From Coriobacteriales bacterium (GTDB lineage Bacteria; Actinomycetota; Coriobacteriia; Coriobacteriales; UBA8131): 46,630 bases of DNA. The translations under genes and the position numbers were made by a program. The stretch spans positions 1-46,630 of the forward strand of contig JAISLY010000049.1 in NCBI GenBank assembly GCA_031277035.1. Reading direction: 5' to 3'. Positions 1 to 8,803 of this stretch are shown here, in pieces. The notes beneath the pieces were generated by a model that was not told the DNA's origin, made no database searches, and saw nothing but the letters and a program-made list of their open reading frames with translations. Every line of letters starts with the position of its first letter. Position 1 is the first letter of the stretch.

Positions 1-1770
1 ATCCTGCTCACCAACCGCTATGCCGAGCTGGTTCATGCGGCCTGGGAAAATGAGCCTGAAGGCGAGCGCAAGGACGAGTTGAAGATGATGGCCGAAGGAC
101 TTGCCTGGATTGCGGAGCATCCCGCGCGAAACTGGTGGGAGGGCCTGCAACAGCTCCTTATCTACGAACTCATGCTGCACGCCGACGGTCAGAGCCACGG
201 CATCACGCTTGGCCGGATTGACCAGTATGTGGGATATATGCTTGACCGCGACCTCGACGCCGGCACGATTACCCCCGAGCGCGCCCAGGAGATTGCCGAT
301 GCCTTTATCCTCAAACTCGGCGACTACTTCTCGCTGATGCGTGTGGACCCGAGCCAGAACGCCACGCTGTCCGCGAAGAACAAGTCGGGTTACGTCTGCG
401 GTGGCCAGCATCTGACGGTCGGCGGCAAGAAGAAGGACGGAACGGATGCCACCAACGCGCTGACCCTGCTCTTTCTGCAGACCTATCGACGCCTGTACCT
501 GATGGATCCGACCATCTCGGTGCGGGTGCATCCCGACACACCCTATGAGGTCTGGGAGGCCGCCATCGAATCCTCCAAGGTCTCCGGCGGTATGCCGATT
601 ATCGAGAATGACGAGATTATCATCCCGGCCCTGGTGGAGCGCGGCCTTTCGCAGGAAGACGCGAACGACTATGCGATCGTCGGCTGCGTGGAGCCCGCCG
701 GCTGCGGGAACGAGTGGTCGGCCTGTGGCTCGTCTGGAGCGGAGAGCTTCTGCAACCTCATGGGCATCCTGAACATGGCCATCCACGGCGGCGTCAACCC
801 CAAGAGCGGCTGTTCGGCGGGCCTGAAGACGGGCACCCTTGAAGACTATAAGACCTTTGAGGAGCTCCAGGACGCCTTCCTCAAGCAGCTTGAGTTCTTC
901 CTCAACTGGCACATCTCCATGGTCAACCTCTACGAGCTTGCCTACGGCATGTTCTTCCCCTGTGTCTCGGCCTCCGTTGCCATGGAGGGTTGTATGGAAA
1001 GTGGCAAAGATGTGCTGGAGGGCGGCGCGAAGTACAACTCCACCGGCTTTACCGCTCTTGGAACCGGCAACGTGGCCGACAGCCTGATTGCCATCAAGAA
1101 GCTTGTCTTTGACGAGAAGACGGTCACGGCCGCTGAGTTTCGCCAGGCGCTTCTGGACAACTGGGTGGGCCATGAGGACCTGCAGCAGAAGATCATCAAC
1201 GAGGTACCCCACTATGGCAACAACATCGCCGAGGTCGACGAGCTTGCCACCTGGGCGCTTGGAGCCTTTGCCGACCACATGAACAACGCACGCGGCCCGC
1301 GCGGCAAGTGGCGCGGCGGCACCTTTACGATGACAACCCATCTGGACTTTGGCATGATGACGATGGCAACCCCGGATGGCCGTACGGACATGATGCCTCT
1401 TGCCGAGGCCATCTCCTCGCGCCAGGGTTACGACAGAAAGGGCCCGATAGCCTATCTGACCTCGGCCTCCAAGCTGCCGCATTACAAACTGGGCAATGGC
1501 GATCAGCTCAACATTCGCTTCTCGCCCAAGTCCGTGGCAGGCGAGCTGGGTACCCGGCGCCTCAAGGAACTTTTTGACACCTACTTTGACATGGGAGGCA
1601 TGCAGGTGCAGTTTAACGTCGTCTCGACCGACGAGCTGCATGAGGCACAGGAAAACCCGGAGAAGTACGAGAACCTCATCGTGCGCATCGCCGGTTTCTC
1701 AACCTTCTTTGTCGAGATGCCGAAGTTCATGCAGGACGACTTTATCACCCGTACCGAGCATGCCATCTAG
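1..1770 (+). CDS. Glycyl radical enzyme (PFL-like), C-terminal 589 residues
   Basis: The reading frame is open from base 1, so the gene is cut by the window edge and about 200 N-terminal residues are missing. Two signatures identify a glycyl radical enzyme. The first is the active-site Cys in GCVEP (Cys at residue 229 of the visible part), whose following Glu acts as a general base in the dehydratase/lyase clade. The second is the C-terminal radical loop RIAGFSTFF with Gly at residue 565, 25 residues from the end. The single Cys-Val-Glu-Pro motif, instead of the Cys-Cys of pyruvate formate-lyase, points to the diol dehydratase/choline lyase-like group. The substrate cannot be read from sequence. 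The radical SAM activase is not in the window and may lie upstream. A hairpin and a UroD-family gene follow on the same strand. The enzyme would be cytoplasmic and destroyed by oxygen. Confidence 0.93.
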   Translation: MLLTNRYAELVHAAWENEPEGERKDELKMMAEGLAWIAEHPARNWWEGLQQLLIYELMLHADGQSHGITLGRIDQYVGYMLDRDLDAGTITPERAQEIADAFILKLGDYFSLMRVDPSQNATLSAKNKSGYVCGGQHLTVGGKKKDGTDATNALTLLFLQTYRRLYLMDPTISVRVHPDTPYEVWEAAIESSKVSGGMPIIENDEIIIPALVERGLSQEDANDYAIVGCVEPAGCGNEWSACGSSGAESFCNLMGILNMAIHGGVNPKSGCSAGLKTGTLEDYKTFEELQDAFLKQLEFFLNWHISMVNLYELAYGMFFPCVSASVAMEGCMESGKDVLEGGAKYNSTGFTALGTGNVADSLIAIKKLVFDEKTVTAAEFRQALLDNWVGHEDLQQKIINEVPHYGNNIAEVDELATWALGAFADHMNNARGPRGKWRGGTFTMTTHLDFGMMTMATPDGRTDMMPLAEAISSRQGYDRKGPIAYLTSASKLPHYKLGNGDQLNIRFSPKSVAGELGTRRLKELFDTYFDMGGMQVQFNVVSTDELHEAQENPEKYENLIVRIAGFSTFFVEMPKFMQDDFITRTEHAI

Positions 1771-1829
1771 GAAGGCACCGACAGGATTCTTAGCGGACAT
1801 TGGTATCCATTGAAGAGTTTGGGACAAAG

Positions 1830-1856
1830 GGGGGTCGGGCGCAGTGCCCGGCCCCC
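1830..1856 (+). terminator. GC-rich hairpin between the glycyl radical enzyme and UroD-like genes
   Basis: An 11-bp stem (1830-1840 with 1846-1856, one G-T wobble) closes a 5-base loop. It lies 60 bases after the stop codon and is followed by TCTTA, which is only weakly T-rich. It could be a terminator, an attenuator that lowers expression of the next gene, or an mRNA-stabilising structure. The ribosome binding site of the next gene starts only a few bases later. Confidence 0.5.
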
Positions 1857-1878
1857 TCTTACGAGGGAGGGAGCGACT

Positions 1879-2919
1879 ATGCTTACCGCGAAGGAGAACA
1901 TGCGGCGAACCGTCTTTGGTGGAGGCGAGCCGGATCGTTTTGTCAATCAGTACGAGGCTTTGCGCATCCTCTTTCATCCCTGGATGATTCACTCGGGGCC
2001 ACCGCTTTTGCCGGGGAAGGGGCCGGTGGTAAACGCCTGGGGTATCACAAACGACTGGCCGGCGGGAACCCCCGGGCAGTTTCCCGTGCATACGCCGGAT
2101 ACGATCGTCTTAAAAGATATCGAGCACTGGCGAGAGTATGTCAAGGCGCCCTCGCTGAAGTTTTCTCAGGAGGAATGGGACACCTTCAGGGCCGAATACG
2201 ATGCCGTCGACCACGAACAGGCGTATGTTGCCCCTATCATCGTCGCCGGCCTCTTTGAGCAATCTCATCACCTCAGCGAGATTACCAATGCCCTTATGTA
2301 TTACATCACCAATCCTGACGAGATGCACGAACTTTTGAAGTACCTCACCGAATGGGAGCTGGAGCTGGCCGAGGGCATCTGTACGCATCTGGCGCCCGAT
2401 GCCATCTTTCACCACGACGACTGGGGCTCGGAGCTTTCCACCTTTCTCAGGCCCGAGATGTTCGCGGAGTTCTTCGTCGAGCCCTACCGGCAGATATACG
2501 GCTATTATCACGACCACGGCGTTGAACTCGTGGTGCACCACTCCGACAGCTACGCGGCCACGCTCGTGCCCTATATGATTGAGATGGGCATTGATGTCTG
2601 GCAGGGCTGCATGGAATCAAACGACGTCTTTGGGCTGCTGGAGCAGTACCGTGGGCAGATCAGCTTCATGGGCAACATCGACAACAAGGACGTGGACTTT
2701 GACGGTTGGACGCAAAACGACGCTCGCACGGCGGTCTTACGCGCCTGTCCCGACACGAACACCCGCTCCTATATCCCCTGCATCACACAGGGCGGCCCCG
2801 GTTCGGTCTACCCGGGCACCTACGCCGCGCTCACCGAGGAGATAGACCGCCGCAGCGCAGAGCTCTTTGGCGTGACGGTCGGGGAGAAAGACCGCCTGCC
2901 GCTTCAGATACTGTTCTAG
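1879..2919 (+). CDS. Uroporphyrinogen decarboxylase (HemE/MtaA) family protein
   Basis: The 346-residue product has the length and TIM-barrel pattern of the UroD superfamily, which includes uroporphyrinogen decarboxylase and the zinc-dependent corrinoid:coenzyme M methyltransferases MtaA, MtbA and CmuA. The segment HHDDWGSELSTFLRPEMF (about residues 178-194) matches the family block before the metal site. Methyltransferases then carry His-x-Cys-Gly, but here the block is HHSDS (residues 220-224), so the usual zinc Cys is absent. I therefore do not call it a methyltransferase. ATG 1879 is chosen because GAGGGAGG lies just upstream; a longer frame to 1810 has no such site. It follows the glycyl radical enzyme gene on the same strand, so the two may act on the same substrate. 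It is not likely to be the haem enzyme, given the context. Substrate unknown. Confidence 0.85.
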   Translation: MLTAKENMRRTVFGGGEPDRFVNQYEALRILFHPWMIHSGPPLLPGKGPVVNAWGITNDWPAGTPGQFPVHTPDTIVLKDIEHWREYVKAPSLKFSQEEWDTFRAEYDAVDHEQAYVAPIIVAGLFEQSHHLSEITNALMYYITNPDEMHELLKYLTEWELELAEGICTHLAPDAIFHHDDWGSELSTFLRPEMFAEFFVEPYRQIYGYYHDHGVELVVHHSDSYAATLVPYMIEMGIDVWQGCMESNDVFGLLEQYRGQISFMGNIDNKDVDFDGWTQNDARTAVLRACPDTNTRSYIPCITQGGPGSVYPGTYAALTEEIDRRSAELFGVTVGEKDRLPLQILF

Positions 2920-2924
2920 GTGCG

Positions 2925-2965
2925 TCGTATATGCACTGCATGCGCCCGCCACAGTGCATATACGA
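2925..2965. terminator. Bidirectional terminator-like hairpin between convergent genes
   Basis: A perfect 13-bp inverted repeat (2925-2937 with 2953-2965, 15-base loop) fills the 60-base gap between the UroD-like stop (2919) and the stop of the convergent reductase (2980). The arms read TCGTATATGCACT and its complement. The location and symmetry suit a terminator that works from both sides, though no long T-run follows. Confidence 0.65.
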
Positions 2966-2979
2966 TGTCTTTGCTCCGA

Positions 2980-4959
2980 CTACAGTTCGAATGCGGTCTT
3001 ATACCCGCTTGAGATGGCCGGTTCGAGGCGGCCGCTTTTGAGTGCGTCTCCCACAACATAGGTGCGCTCCCAGGTTGCGCTGATCTCCTCAACAAGCGCG
3101 TTGTTTGAGGCCACGCCGAGCGAAACCACAAAGTCGTCAAAATGATACTCGACAATCTCGCCCGTATCGGTCTTCTCAAAAACCGCTGTGTTGCCCTCCA
3201 GGCGCACCAGTTTGTGCCTGGGGTACAGGCCGGGGTTGTGCGGTGCCAGGCGGGTCATGATGTCCTGCAGGTTTTGCATGAACAGCCCCGGGCCAATCTC
3301 GTCGACCATCTCGAAGAGGGTGATTCGATTGCCCTGTGAGGCGAGGTACTCTGCGGTCTCGATGCCGGTCATGCCCGATCCAATGACGCCGACATTCCTG
3401 TTTTCGAGGACGACCTCGCCGGTCAGTATCTGCGGCGGCGTGTAGACGTTCTTGCCGTCGAGGCCCTCAATGGAGCGGGGGAGTATTGGGCGTGAGCCCT
3501 GCGCGATGATGACCGCCCAGGGATCGAGCGCCTTGAGGTCTTCAAGGGTCGGGGTGCTGTCATAGCGCGTCTCTACGCCGTACTTGTCGAGAAGGGCGGC
3601 CTGCTGCTCAATGAGCCAGAGCATCTTTTCCTTCTTCGGCGGCACCGAGGCGAGCAGAACCTGACCGCCGGGCTTTTCGTTGCGCTCAAAAAGAACGGTT
3701 CGAAACCCGCGTCGGGCAGCGACGATTGCCGCTTCGAGGCCCGAGGGCCCCGCGCCGATGACGACGACCGTACGTCCCGCGCCGTCCGCGCGCGCCTGCA
3801 GGGCCTCCTCGCCAAAGGCCTCCTCGCGGCCGGCCTGGTAGTTGATGGCGCAGCCGACGGTCGCGCCGGTCATATCGGCCTCAAACAGCATCTCCATACA
3901 ATGCAGGCAGGAGATGCAGCGGCGTATCTCATCGTCGCGGCCCTGACGGGCCTTCGCGCCCCAGTACGCATCGGCGAAGAACTGGCGGGCAGAACCAATC
4001 ATATCCGCCTTGCCCTCCACGAGCACGGATTCGGCGTAGCTGGGATTGCGGATGACCGCGACAGCGATGACCGGTATCGTCACAGCGGCCTTCACGGCCG
4101 CCGGGCCGTCGATCTTCCAGCCTTCATCAAAACCGACCGGCTCCCAGGCGGTGTTCATCGTCTCGTAGATGCCGCTGCTGATGTCAAGTGCGGCGATGCC
4201 CAACTCCTCGCAGCGCACGCTCATCTGCACACCTTCGGGCAGATGGATGCCCTCCTGCGGCAGACCGACATAGTCAAGGTGCTCATCGACTGAGAGGCGG
4301 ACGAGAATCGGGTAGTCCGCGCCGCAGGAAACCTTTATGGCCGCGATAATCTCGGCAAGGAAGCGCATGCGGTTTTCCAGCGTACCTCCGTACTCATCGG
4401 TGCGCTTGTTGGTGTAGGGGCTGAGGAACTGATTGATGAGGTAGCCGTGGGCACCGTGCAGCTCAACTGCATCAAAGCCGGCATCCTTCAGGCGACGTGC
4501 GGCGGCGGCAAAGCGAGCCACCATCTCGTCGATCTCAGATGTGCTCATCTCGTGGGTTGGCTGATGAACCGCCTGGCATTCGGTCGCGCTCGCCGAAGGC
4601 ATGCTCTCAAGCCCGTTCATCTCCGCGATACCCTGGCGTCCGGGATGATAAATCTGCCCGACGATGAGCGAGCCGTGCGCGTGTACCGCGTCGGCCAGGC
4701 GGGTGAGCCCGGGGATGAAGCGGTCGTTATCCGCAGACATCTGCCCAAAGTTTCCCTTGCCGTGCTCGTGGTCGATGGTCAGGCATTCGGTGATGACAAG
4801 GCCGACGCCGCCCTTGGCACGCTCGGCGTAAAAGGCGATGTCGATATCCGAAGCCTCCCCATCGGGTGCGGCCATGTGATTGCCCATCGCGGTCATCACA
4901 AGGCGGTTTGGCGAAGTGATTGAACCAATCCTGATGGGTGAGAAAAGCATGTCGTACAT
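2980..4959 (-). CDS. Old Yellow Enzyme/2,4-dienoyl-CoA reductase-type flavin and Fe-S oxidoreductase
   Basis: The 659-residue protein has the three-part plan of 2,4-dienoyl-CoA reductase, trimethylamine dehydrogenase and BaiCD/BaiH. Residues 1-340 form an FMN TIM barrel with HGAHGYLINQFLSP: His168, His171 and Tyr173, the last being the usual proton donor. Cys348, Cys351, Cys354 and Cys370 form the single 4Fe-4S site. An FAD domain follows (GAGPSG from about 402), then a second Rossmann segment (GSGMTG) for NAD(P)H. Electrons pass NAD(P)H-FAD-4Fe4S-FMN to an activated C=C bond. The start ATG at 4959 has AAAGGGG upstream. A zinc alcohol dehydrogenase lies upstream on the same strand, and the two may work in sequence on an unsaturated alcohol or ketone. 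It is the only one of the three such reductases in the window with the catalytic Tyr. Confidence 0.92.
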   Translation of the reverse strand: MYDMLFSPIRIGSITSPNRLVMTAMGNHMAAPDGEASDIDIAFYAERAKGGVGLVITECLTIDHEHGKGNFGQMSADNDRFIPGLTRLADAVHAHGSLIVGQIYHPGRQGIAEMNGLESMPSASATECQAVHQPTHEMSTSEIDEMVARFAAAARRLKDAGFDAVELHGAHGYLINQFLSPYTNKRTDEYGGTLENRMRFLAEIIAAIKVSCGADYPILVRLSVDEHLDYVGLPQEGIHLPEGVQMSVRCEELGIAALDISSGIYETMNTAWEPVGFDEGWKIDGPAAVKAAVTIPVIAVAVIRNPSYAESVLVEGKADMIGSARQFFADAYWGAKARQGRDDEIRRCISCLHCMEMLFEADMTGATVGCAINYQAGREEAFGEEALQARADGAGRTVVVIGAGPSGLEAAIVAARRGFRTVLFERNEKPGGQVLLASVPPKKEKMLWLIEQQAALLDKYGVETRYDSTPTLEDLKALDPWAVIIAQGSRPILPRSIEGLDGKNVYTPPQILTGEVVLENRNVGVIGSGMTGIETAEYLASQGNRITLFEMVDEIGPGLFMQNLQDIMTRLAPHNPGLYPRHKLVRLEGNTAVFEKTDTGEIVEYHFDDFVVSLGVASNNALVEEISATWERTYVVGDALKSGRLEPAISSGYKTAFEL

Positions 4960-5022
4960 TCGGTTCCCCTTTCATCGTCTGAACCCAAAGGTCTGTCTCT
5001 GCTTGCCGCCCCTGCTTTCTGT

Positions 5023-5110
5023 GCTTCCCGTGCGCGCCCCTCTGCCCCCGCTTCCCGTGCGCGCCCCTCTGCCCCTCTGCCCCCGCTTCCCGTGCGCGCC
5101 CCTCTGCCTC
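5023..5110. repeat. Intergenic pyrimidine-rich tandem repeat, three copies
   Basis: Three copies of a unit beginning gcttcccgtgcgcgcccctc start at 5023, 5050 and 5085. They are separated by runs of ctctgcccc, so the period varies (27 and 35 bases). The array lies in the 213-base gap between the alcohol dehydrogenase stop (5173) and the reductase start (4959). I see no gene or clear terminator in that gap. Confidence 0.85.
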
Positions 5111-5172
5111 TCTGCCCCTCTGTCGATGCCTGCGTTTCGTACCCGCGTCTGCCTCTGCCCCGCTTCCTGCCC

Positions 5173-6276
5173 CTACTTCGCAAACCTCAGAATCGGCTTA
5201 ATCGTCTTGCCGCTGTGAGAATCGGCAAAGGCCTGCTCAATATCTCTGAAGTCGTAAAACTCAATCAGTCGATCTATCGGCAGTTTGCCCTGTCGATAGA
5301 ACTTGACAAGCTCGGGAATAAAGACCTGGGGGTTGGATCCTCCCTCGGTCAGGCCCATGAAGGTGACGCTTGGATTCATGACCAGCGCCTCAATCTCAAA
5401 GTCGACGGTGTCGGTTCCTGTGACACTGACGACACAGCAGGTGCCAAGCCTTCGCAGACAGCGCAGGGCCTGCAGGGTGAGGGCAGGGACTCCCGATGAC
5501 TCAACACTGGCATGCGCGCCTTTACCTGTAATAGCTTTAATCTCGGCCACCGCGTCGCCCTCGCGGCCGTTGACCGCGTGTGTCGCTCCGAGTTCAAGGG
5601 CCAGCTCAAGGCGCGAAGGCACGACATCAACAGCGATGATTGGGTAGCAGCCGGCCAGTTTCGCGGCCATCAGGGCGGCCATGCCAACACCGCCGCAGCC
5701 AAAGACGGCCAGTGAGGTGCCCGGCTCGGGCCTGATGCCGTTTAGGACGGCGCCGGCGCCCGTCTGGACGCCACAGCCAAGGGAGCAGAGCCGTGCGAGC
5801 TCCTCATCCGAATCAACATCGACCTTCACGGCATTTCGTGCGTCTACCACAACGTGTGTTGAGAAGGAGCCCTGGCCAAAGAAGGAGGATATCTCCACAC
5901 CGTTTTGCGAGAATCGCTTCGTACCATCCTTAAACGTGCCGTCAAAGAACAGGGTGTTCAGTTGGTCGCAGGCCCACGGATGCCCGCTGACGCAGTAGTC
6001 GCAGGTTCCGCACGAGGGGTAGGTCATGATGACACGGTCGCCGGGTTTCAGGGTTTGGACCCCGAGGCCCACCTCCTCGACGACGCCAACTCCCTCATGG
6101 CCAAAAATCGCCGGCAGGGCGACAGGGATGTATTGCTGTATGCCGGCGGAGTCGGTATGACAGACGCCGGTTGCGACGAGACGAACCAGGGCCTCTGAGG
6201 CTCTGGGCGGGGCAAGCTCGACCTCCTCGATGGAAAGTTTGCCCGTCTCATGAGTTACCGCGGCGGTAGCCTTCAT
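5173..6276 (-). CDS. Zinc-dependent alcohol dehydrogenase (MDR family)
   Basis: The 367-residue product is a full-length medium-chain zinc dehydrogenase, probably of the aryl/allyl alcohol dehydrogenase branch, oxidising an alcohol to an aldehyde with NAD(P)+. Catalytic zinc ligands are Cys39 in GVCHTD, His60 in GHEGVG and a Cys near 165 in LGCGVQTGAG. The structural zinc lobe is intact with Cys89, Cys92, Cys95 and Cys103. The nucleotide-binding motif FGCGGVGM is present. The start ATG 6276 has GGGAG a short distance upstream. It diverges from the molybdoenzyme operon and lies upstream of the flavin/Fe-S reductase on the same strand, so one transcript could carry both in spite of the 213-base repeat-filled gap. 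The substrate is unknown; an aromatic or polyphenol-derived alcohol is inferred from context only. Confidence 0.92.
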   Translation of the reverse strand: MKATAAVTHETGKLSIEEVELAPPRASEALVRLVATGVCHTDSAGIQQYIPVALPAIFGHEGVGVVEEVGLGVQTLKPGDRVIMTYPSCGTCDYCVSGHPWACDQLNTLFFDGTFKDGTKRFSQNGVEISSFFGQGSFSTHVVVDARNAVKVDVDSDEELARLCSLGCGVQTGAGAVLNGIRPEPGTSLAVFGCGGVGMAALMAAKLAGCYPIIAVDVVPSRLELALELGATHAVNGREGDAVAEIKAITGKGAHASVESSGVPALTLQALRCLRRLGTCCVVSVTGTDTVDFEIEALVMNPSVTFMGLTEGGSNPQVFIPELVKFYRQGKLPIDRLIEFYDFRDIEQAFADSHSGKTIKPILRFAK

Positions 6277-6340
6277 ACAACTCCCTTTCTCCCGTTGCCC
6301 TCCCGCACAGACACGAACGCCATCCTCTGCGGGGGTGCGC

Positions 6341-6346
6341 TATAAT
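6341..6346 (+). promoter_or_regulatory. Candidate -10 element for the molybdoenzyme operon
   Basis: A perfect TATAAT lies in the 160-base divergent gap, about 90 bases upstream of the ATG at 6437. No good -35 box sits 17 bases upstream, so the promoter may need an activator. The gene is preceded by a strong AAAAGGAGGAAGC ribosome binding site. Confidence 0.5.
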
Positions 6347-6436
6347 CTCCCTGTGCCATTCTAGCGCTTCAGCCCTCATGCGGTAATCGGGACAAAGTGC
6401 TTATCTGGGCGCAAAGGAAGGGAAAAAGGAGGAAGC

Positions 6437-8803
6437 ATGGACTATACCCCAGCCGCTGTCGTGCCTCTTGGGACACTTGCCGAGAAAAACGACATAGGCA
6501 AACCCTGGCGCTACGAGGAAGACGGCCTGACCGTCACGCGCACGAGCCCCTGGTCGCCTCCGGGCTGCCACCCCGTGGGTTGTGGCCTGAAGCTCTACGT
6601 CAACGATGAAGGACGCCTTGTCAGGGTCGAAGGCGATGAGAACCATCCCGTCACCCAGGGCCGCCTGTGCCCCCGCTGTCTGGCGCTGAAGGATTATGTC
6701 TACAATCCCTCCCGCGTTCTGCATCCTCTGCGGCGCGACCCCAAAGATCGCGGCAAGTCTGACCGGTGGGAACGCATCAGCTGGGACGAGGCCTTTGAGC
6801 TGATTAAGAGCGAATATGAGCGGATTGTTGGCACCTGGGGTGCCGAGAGTATCGTCGCGTTCTGCGGCACCGGGCGCGAGGGCGGCACCATGAGCCTGTA
6901 TCCGACCATGGTCTTCGGGACGCCGAATATGTGCTACACGCAGTCTGGCTATGCCTGTTATACACCGCGTCTGGCCGCCGTGGTCTACATGACCGGCTGC
7001 ACCTACCCCGAATGGGATAACGCCGGGGCCCTTCCCGGTCGCTGGGATGATGAGCGCTACCAACTCACCGAAGTGCTGATTTTATGGGGTAAGCAGCCGC
7101 TCTACTCAAACCCAGACGGATTTTTTGGCCATTCCCTGATCGATGCCATGCGCCGGGGCACACGCATCATCTCCATCGATCCACGGGTCAACTGGCTGGC
7201 CACCCGGGCAGACCTTCACCTCCCCCTGCGAGCAGGTACCGACACGGCGCTCGGCATGGCGATGCTCAACATCATCATCGAAGAAGACCTCTACGACCAT
7301 GACTTTGTTGACTACTGGTGCTATGGCTTTGACCAGCTGCGCGAACGGGTTGCCGAGATGCCGCCCGAGAAGGCAGCCGAGATCTGCGGGCTGCCGGCAG
7401 AAAAGATCTATGCCGCCGCCCGCATGTACGCCACGGCCAAGCCCGCGGCCATCATGTGGGGCCTTGCCGTTGACCAGAAGACCGACGGTATGCAAAACGG
7501 CCACGTCATCATCGATCTGCAGGCCATCACCGGCAACCTCGACCGCCCCGGCGGGCAGCTTTTGCCCGGTGCCGGAGCCGGACACAATGAGCTTGGCTTT
7601 GGGTACGCGGAGAGCATCGGCGATGAGCTGATGCAGAAGATGATTGGGCTTAAAGAATACCCCGCCTACTGCAACATGATTCTGAACGCGCATGCGGATT
7701 TGATGCTTGAGGCCTTGGAGACCGGCGAGCCCTACCCTCTGAAAATGGGCTTTTACATGGGAAACAATCTCATGTCCTGCACCTCCCAGGAGCCGAAACG
7801 CTGGCACGATGCTATCGTTAAATCGCTCGAGTTCTGCATCGGGGTCGATTGTTTTATCACGCCTTCCATCGAGGCGAGCTGCGATGTCTTCCTGCCGCTT
7901 GCGACGGTTGCGGAGCGCGAGGGGACCGTCTACACGCATTACGCCCCCTGCACGGTGACGGCCGGCTTCATGCACAAGGCCATAACCGTTGGAGAGGCAT
8001 ATTATTCCGACATGGAGCTTGCATACGAATTGGGCAAGCGCCTGCATCCGGAGCGTTTCTCACAGTGGGCGAACTCTCACGAGCTGGTCGAGCACTTTCG
8101 CCTGGGCGTACAGGAGCATGGAGAGTATTTTGATAAGGTTTCACAGTGTGTGGTCGCGCAAATTCCCATCGACTACTACAAATACGAGAAGGGTCTGCTG
8201 CGCCCGGACGGACAGCTCGGCTTTGCGACGCCCACGGGCCGCGTCGAGCTGTGGGCCTCGGCCTTTCACACCTTTGGAGATGACCCTCTGCCCTACTATC
8301 TGGAGCCCGAGTTTGGCCCTGTCAACTCGCCTGAGTTGATGGAGAAATACCCCTTCATCCTTACAACTGGCGCACGTACGCCGGCCTTCTTTCACTCTGA
8401 GCATCGGCAGATTGCCTATCTGCGCGAGCTTCATCCCGATCCCATCGTCGAGATTAACCCCGCAGTGGCAAAACGCCTCGGCATCACCGACGGCCAGTGG
8501 GTGCGGATTTATAACATGGTTGGCGAGTGCGTCCAAAAGGCGCAGGTCTCGCCCATCGTCGATGAGCACACCATCCACGCCGAGCACGCCTGGTGGTTCC
8601 CCGAGGAAGACGGCAGCGAGCCGAATCTTTACGGCACGTTTCGTTCAAACATCAACAACCTGCTGCCAAACGGCCATTTTGGCAAACTCGGCTTCGGAGC
8701 CCCCAACAAGTGCCTGATCTGCAACATCGAACCGGCGACTGAGAACTACGACACGGACATGCAGAACATCTGGGATACCTTTGGAGAGTTGGTGGAGCGA
8801 TGA
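6437..8803 (+). CDS. Molybdopterin oxidoreductase, catalytic subunit (DMSO reductase family)
   Basis: The 788-residue protein has the family architecture. An N-terminal Fe-S region carries Cys44 and Cys49 (PPGCHPVGCG) with Cys78 and Cys81 (RLCPRC). The bis-molybdopterin domains follow, beginning WERISWDEAFELI (about 111), and a C-terminal dinucleotide-binding domain ends the protein. The Cys spacing at the first pair differs from the formate dehydrogenase C-x2-C-x3-C pattern and recalls the acetylene hydratase/catechol dehydroxylase branch. Cys174 in YACYTPR is a possible molybdenum ligand, which is inferred. There is no twin-arginine signal, so it should be cytoplasmic. The stop overlaps the ATG of the ferredoxin-type subunit (ATGA), and an unrecognised protein and an MFS carrier complete the operon. 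The likely role is reduction or dehydroxylation of an imported aromatic compound; the substrate cannot be assigned. Confidence 0.9.
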   Translation: MDYTPAAVVPLGTLAEKNDIGKPWRYEEDGLTVTRTSPWSPPGCHPVGCGLKLYVNDEGRLVRVEGDENHPVTQGRLCPRCLALKDYVYNPSRVLHPLRRDPKDRGKSDRWERISWDEAFELIKSEYERIVGTWGAESIVAFCGTGREGGTMSLYPTMVFGTPNMCYTQSGYACYTPRLAAVVYMTGCTYPEWDNAGALPGRWDDERYQLTEVLILWGKQPLYSNPDGFFGHSLIDAMRRGTRIISIDPRVNWLATRADLHLPLRAGTDTALGMAMLNIIIEEDLYDHDFVDYWCYGFDQLRERVAEMPPEKAAEICGLPAEKIYAAARMYATAKPAAIMWGLAVDQKTDGMQNGHVIIDLQAITGNLDRPGGQLLPGAGAGHNELGFGYAESIGDELMQKMIGLKEYPAYCNMILNAHADLMLEALETGEPYPLKMGFYMGNNLMSCTSQEPKRWHDAIVKSLEFCIGVDCFITPSIEASCDVFLPLATVAEREGTVYTHYAPCTVTAGFMHKAITVGEAYYSDMELAYELGKRLHPERFSQWANSHELVEHFRLGVQEHGEYFDKVSQCVVAQIPIDYYKYEKGLLRPDGQLGFATPTGRVELWASAFHTFGDDPLPYYLEPEFGPVNSPELMEKYPFILTTGARTPAFFHSEHRQIAYLRELHPDPIVEINPAVAKRLGITDGQWVRIYNMVGECVQKAQVSPIVDEHTIHAEHAWWFPEEDGSEPNLYGTFRSNINNLLPNGHFGKLGFGAPNKCLICNIEPATENYDTDMQNIWDTFGELVER

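Noticed and set aside
1879-2919. hemE (haem biosynthesis) or a corrinoid methyltransferase
   Set aside because: The context is catabolic, and the His-x-Cys-Gly zinc motif of methyltransferases is absent; only the superfamily is supported.
6437-6560. Twin-arginine signal on the first molybdoenzyme
   Set aside because: No Arg-Arg motif followed by a hydrophobic stretch is present, so export was not assigned.
6401-8587. Long antisense frames opposite the molybdoenzyme gene (for example 7106-8047 minus)
   Set aside because: High GC content opens long antisense frames. These lack recognisable families and ribosome binding sites, while the plus strand encodes a complete molybdoenzyme.
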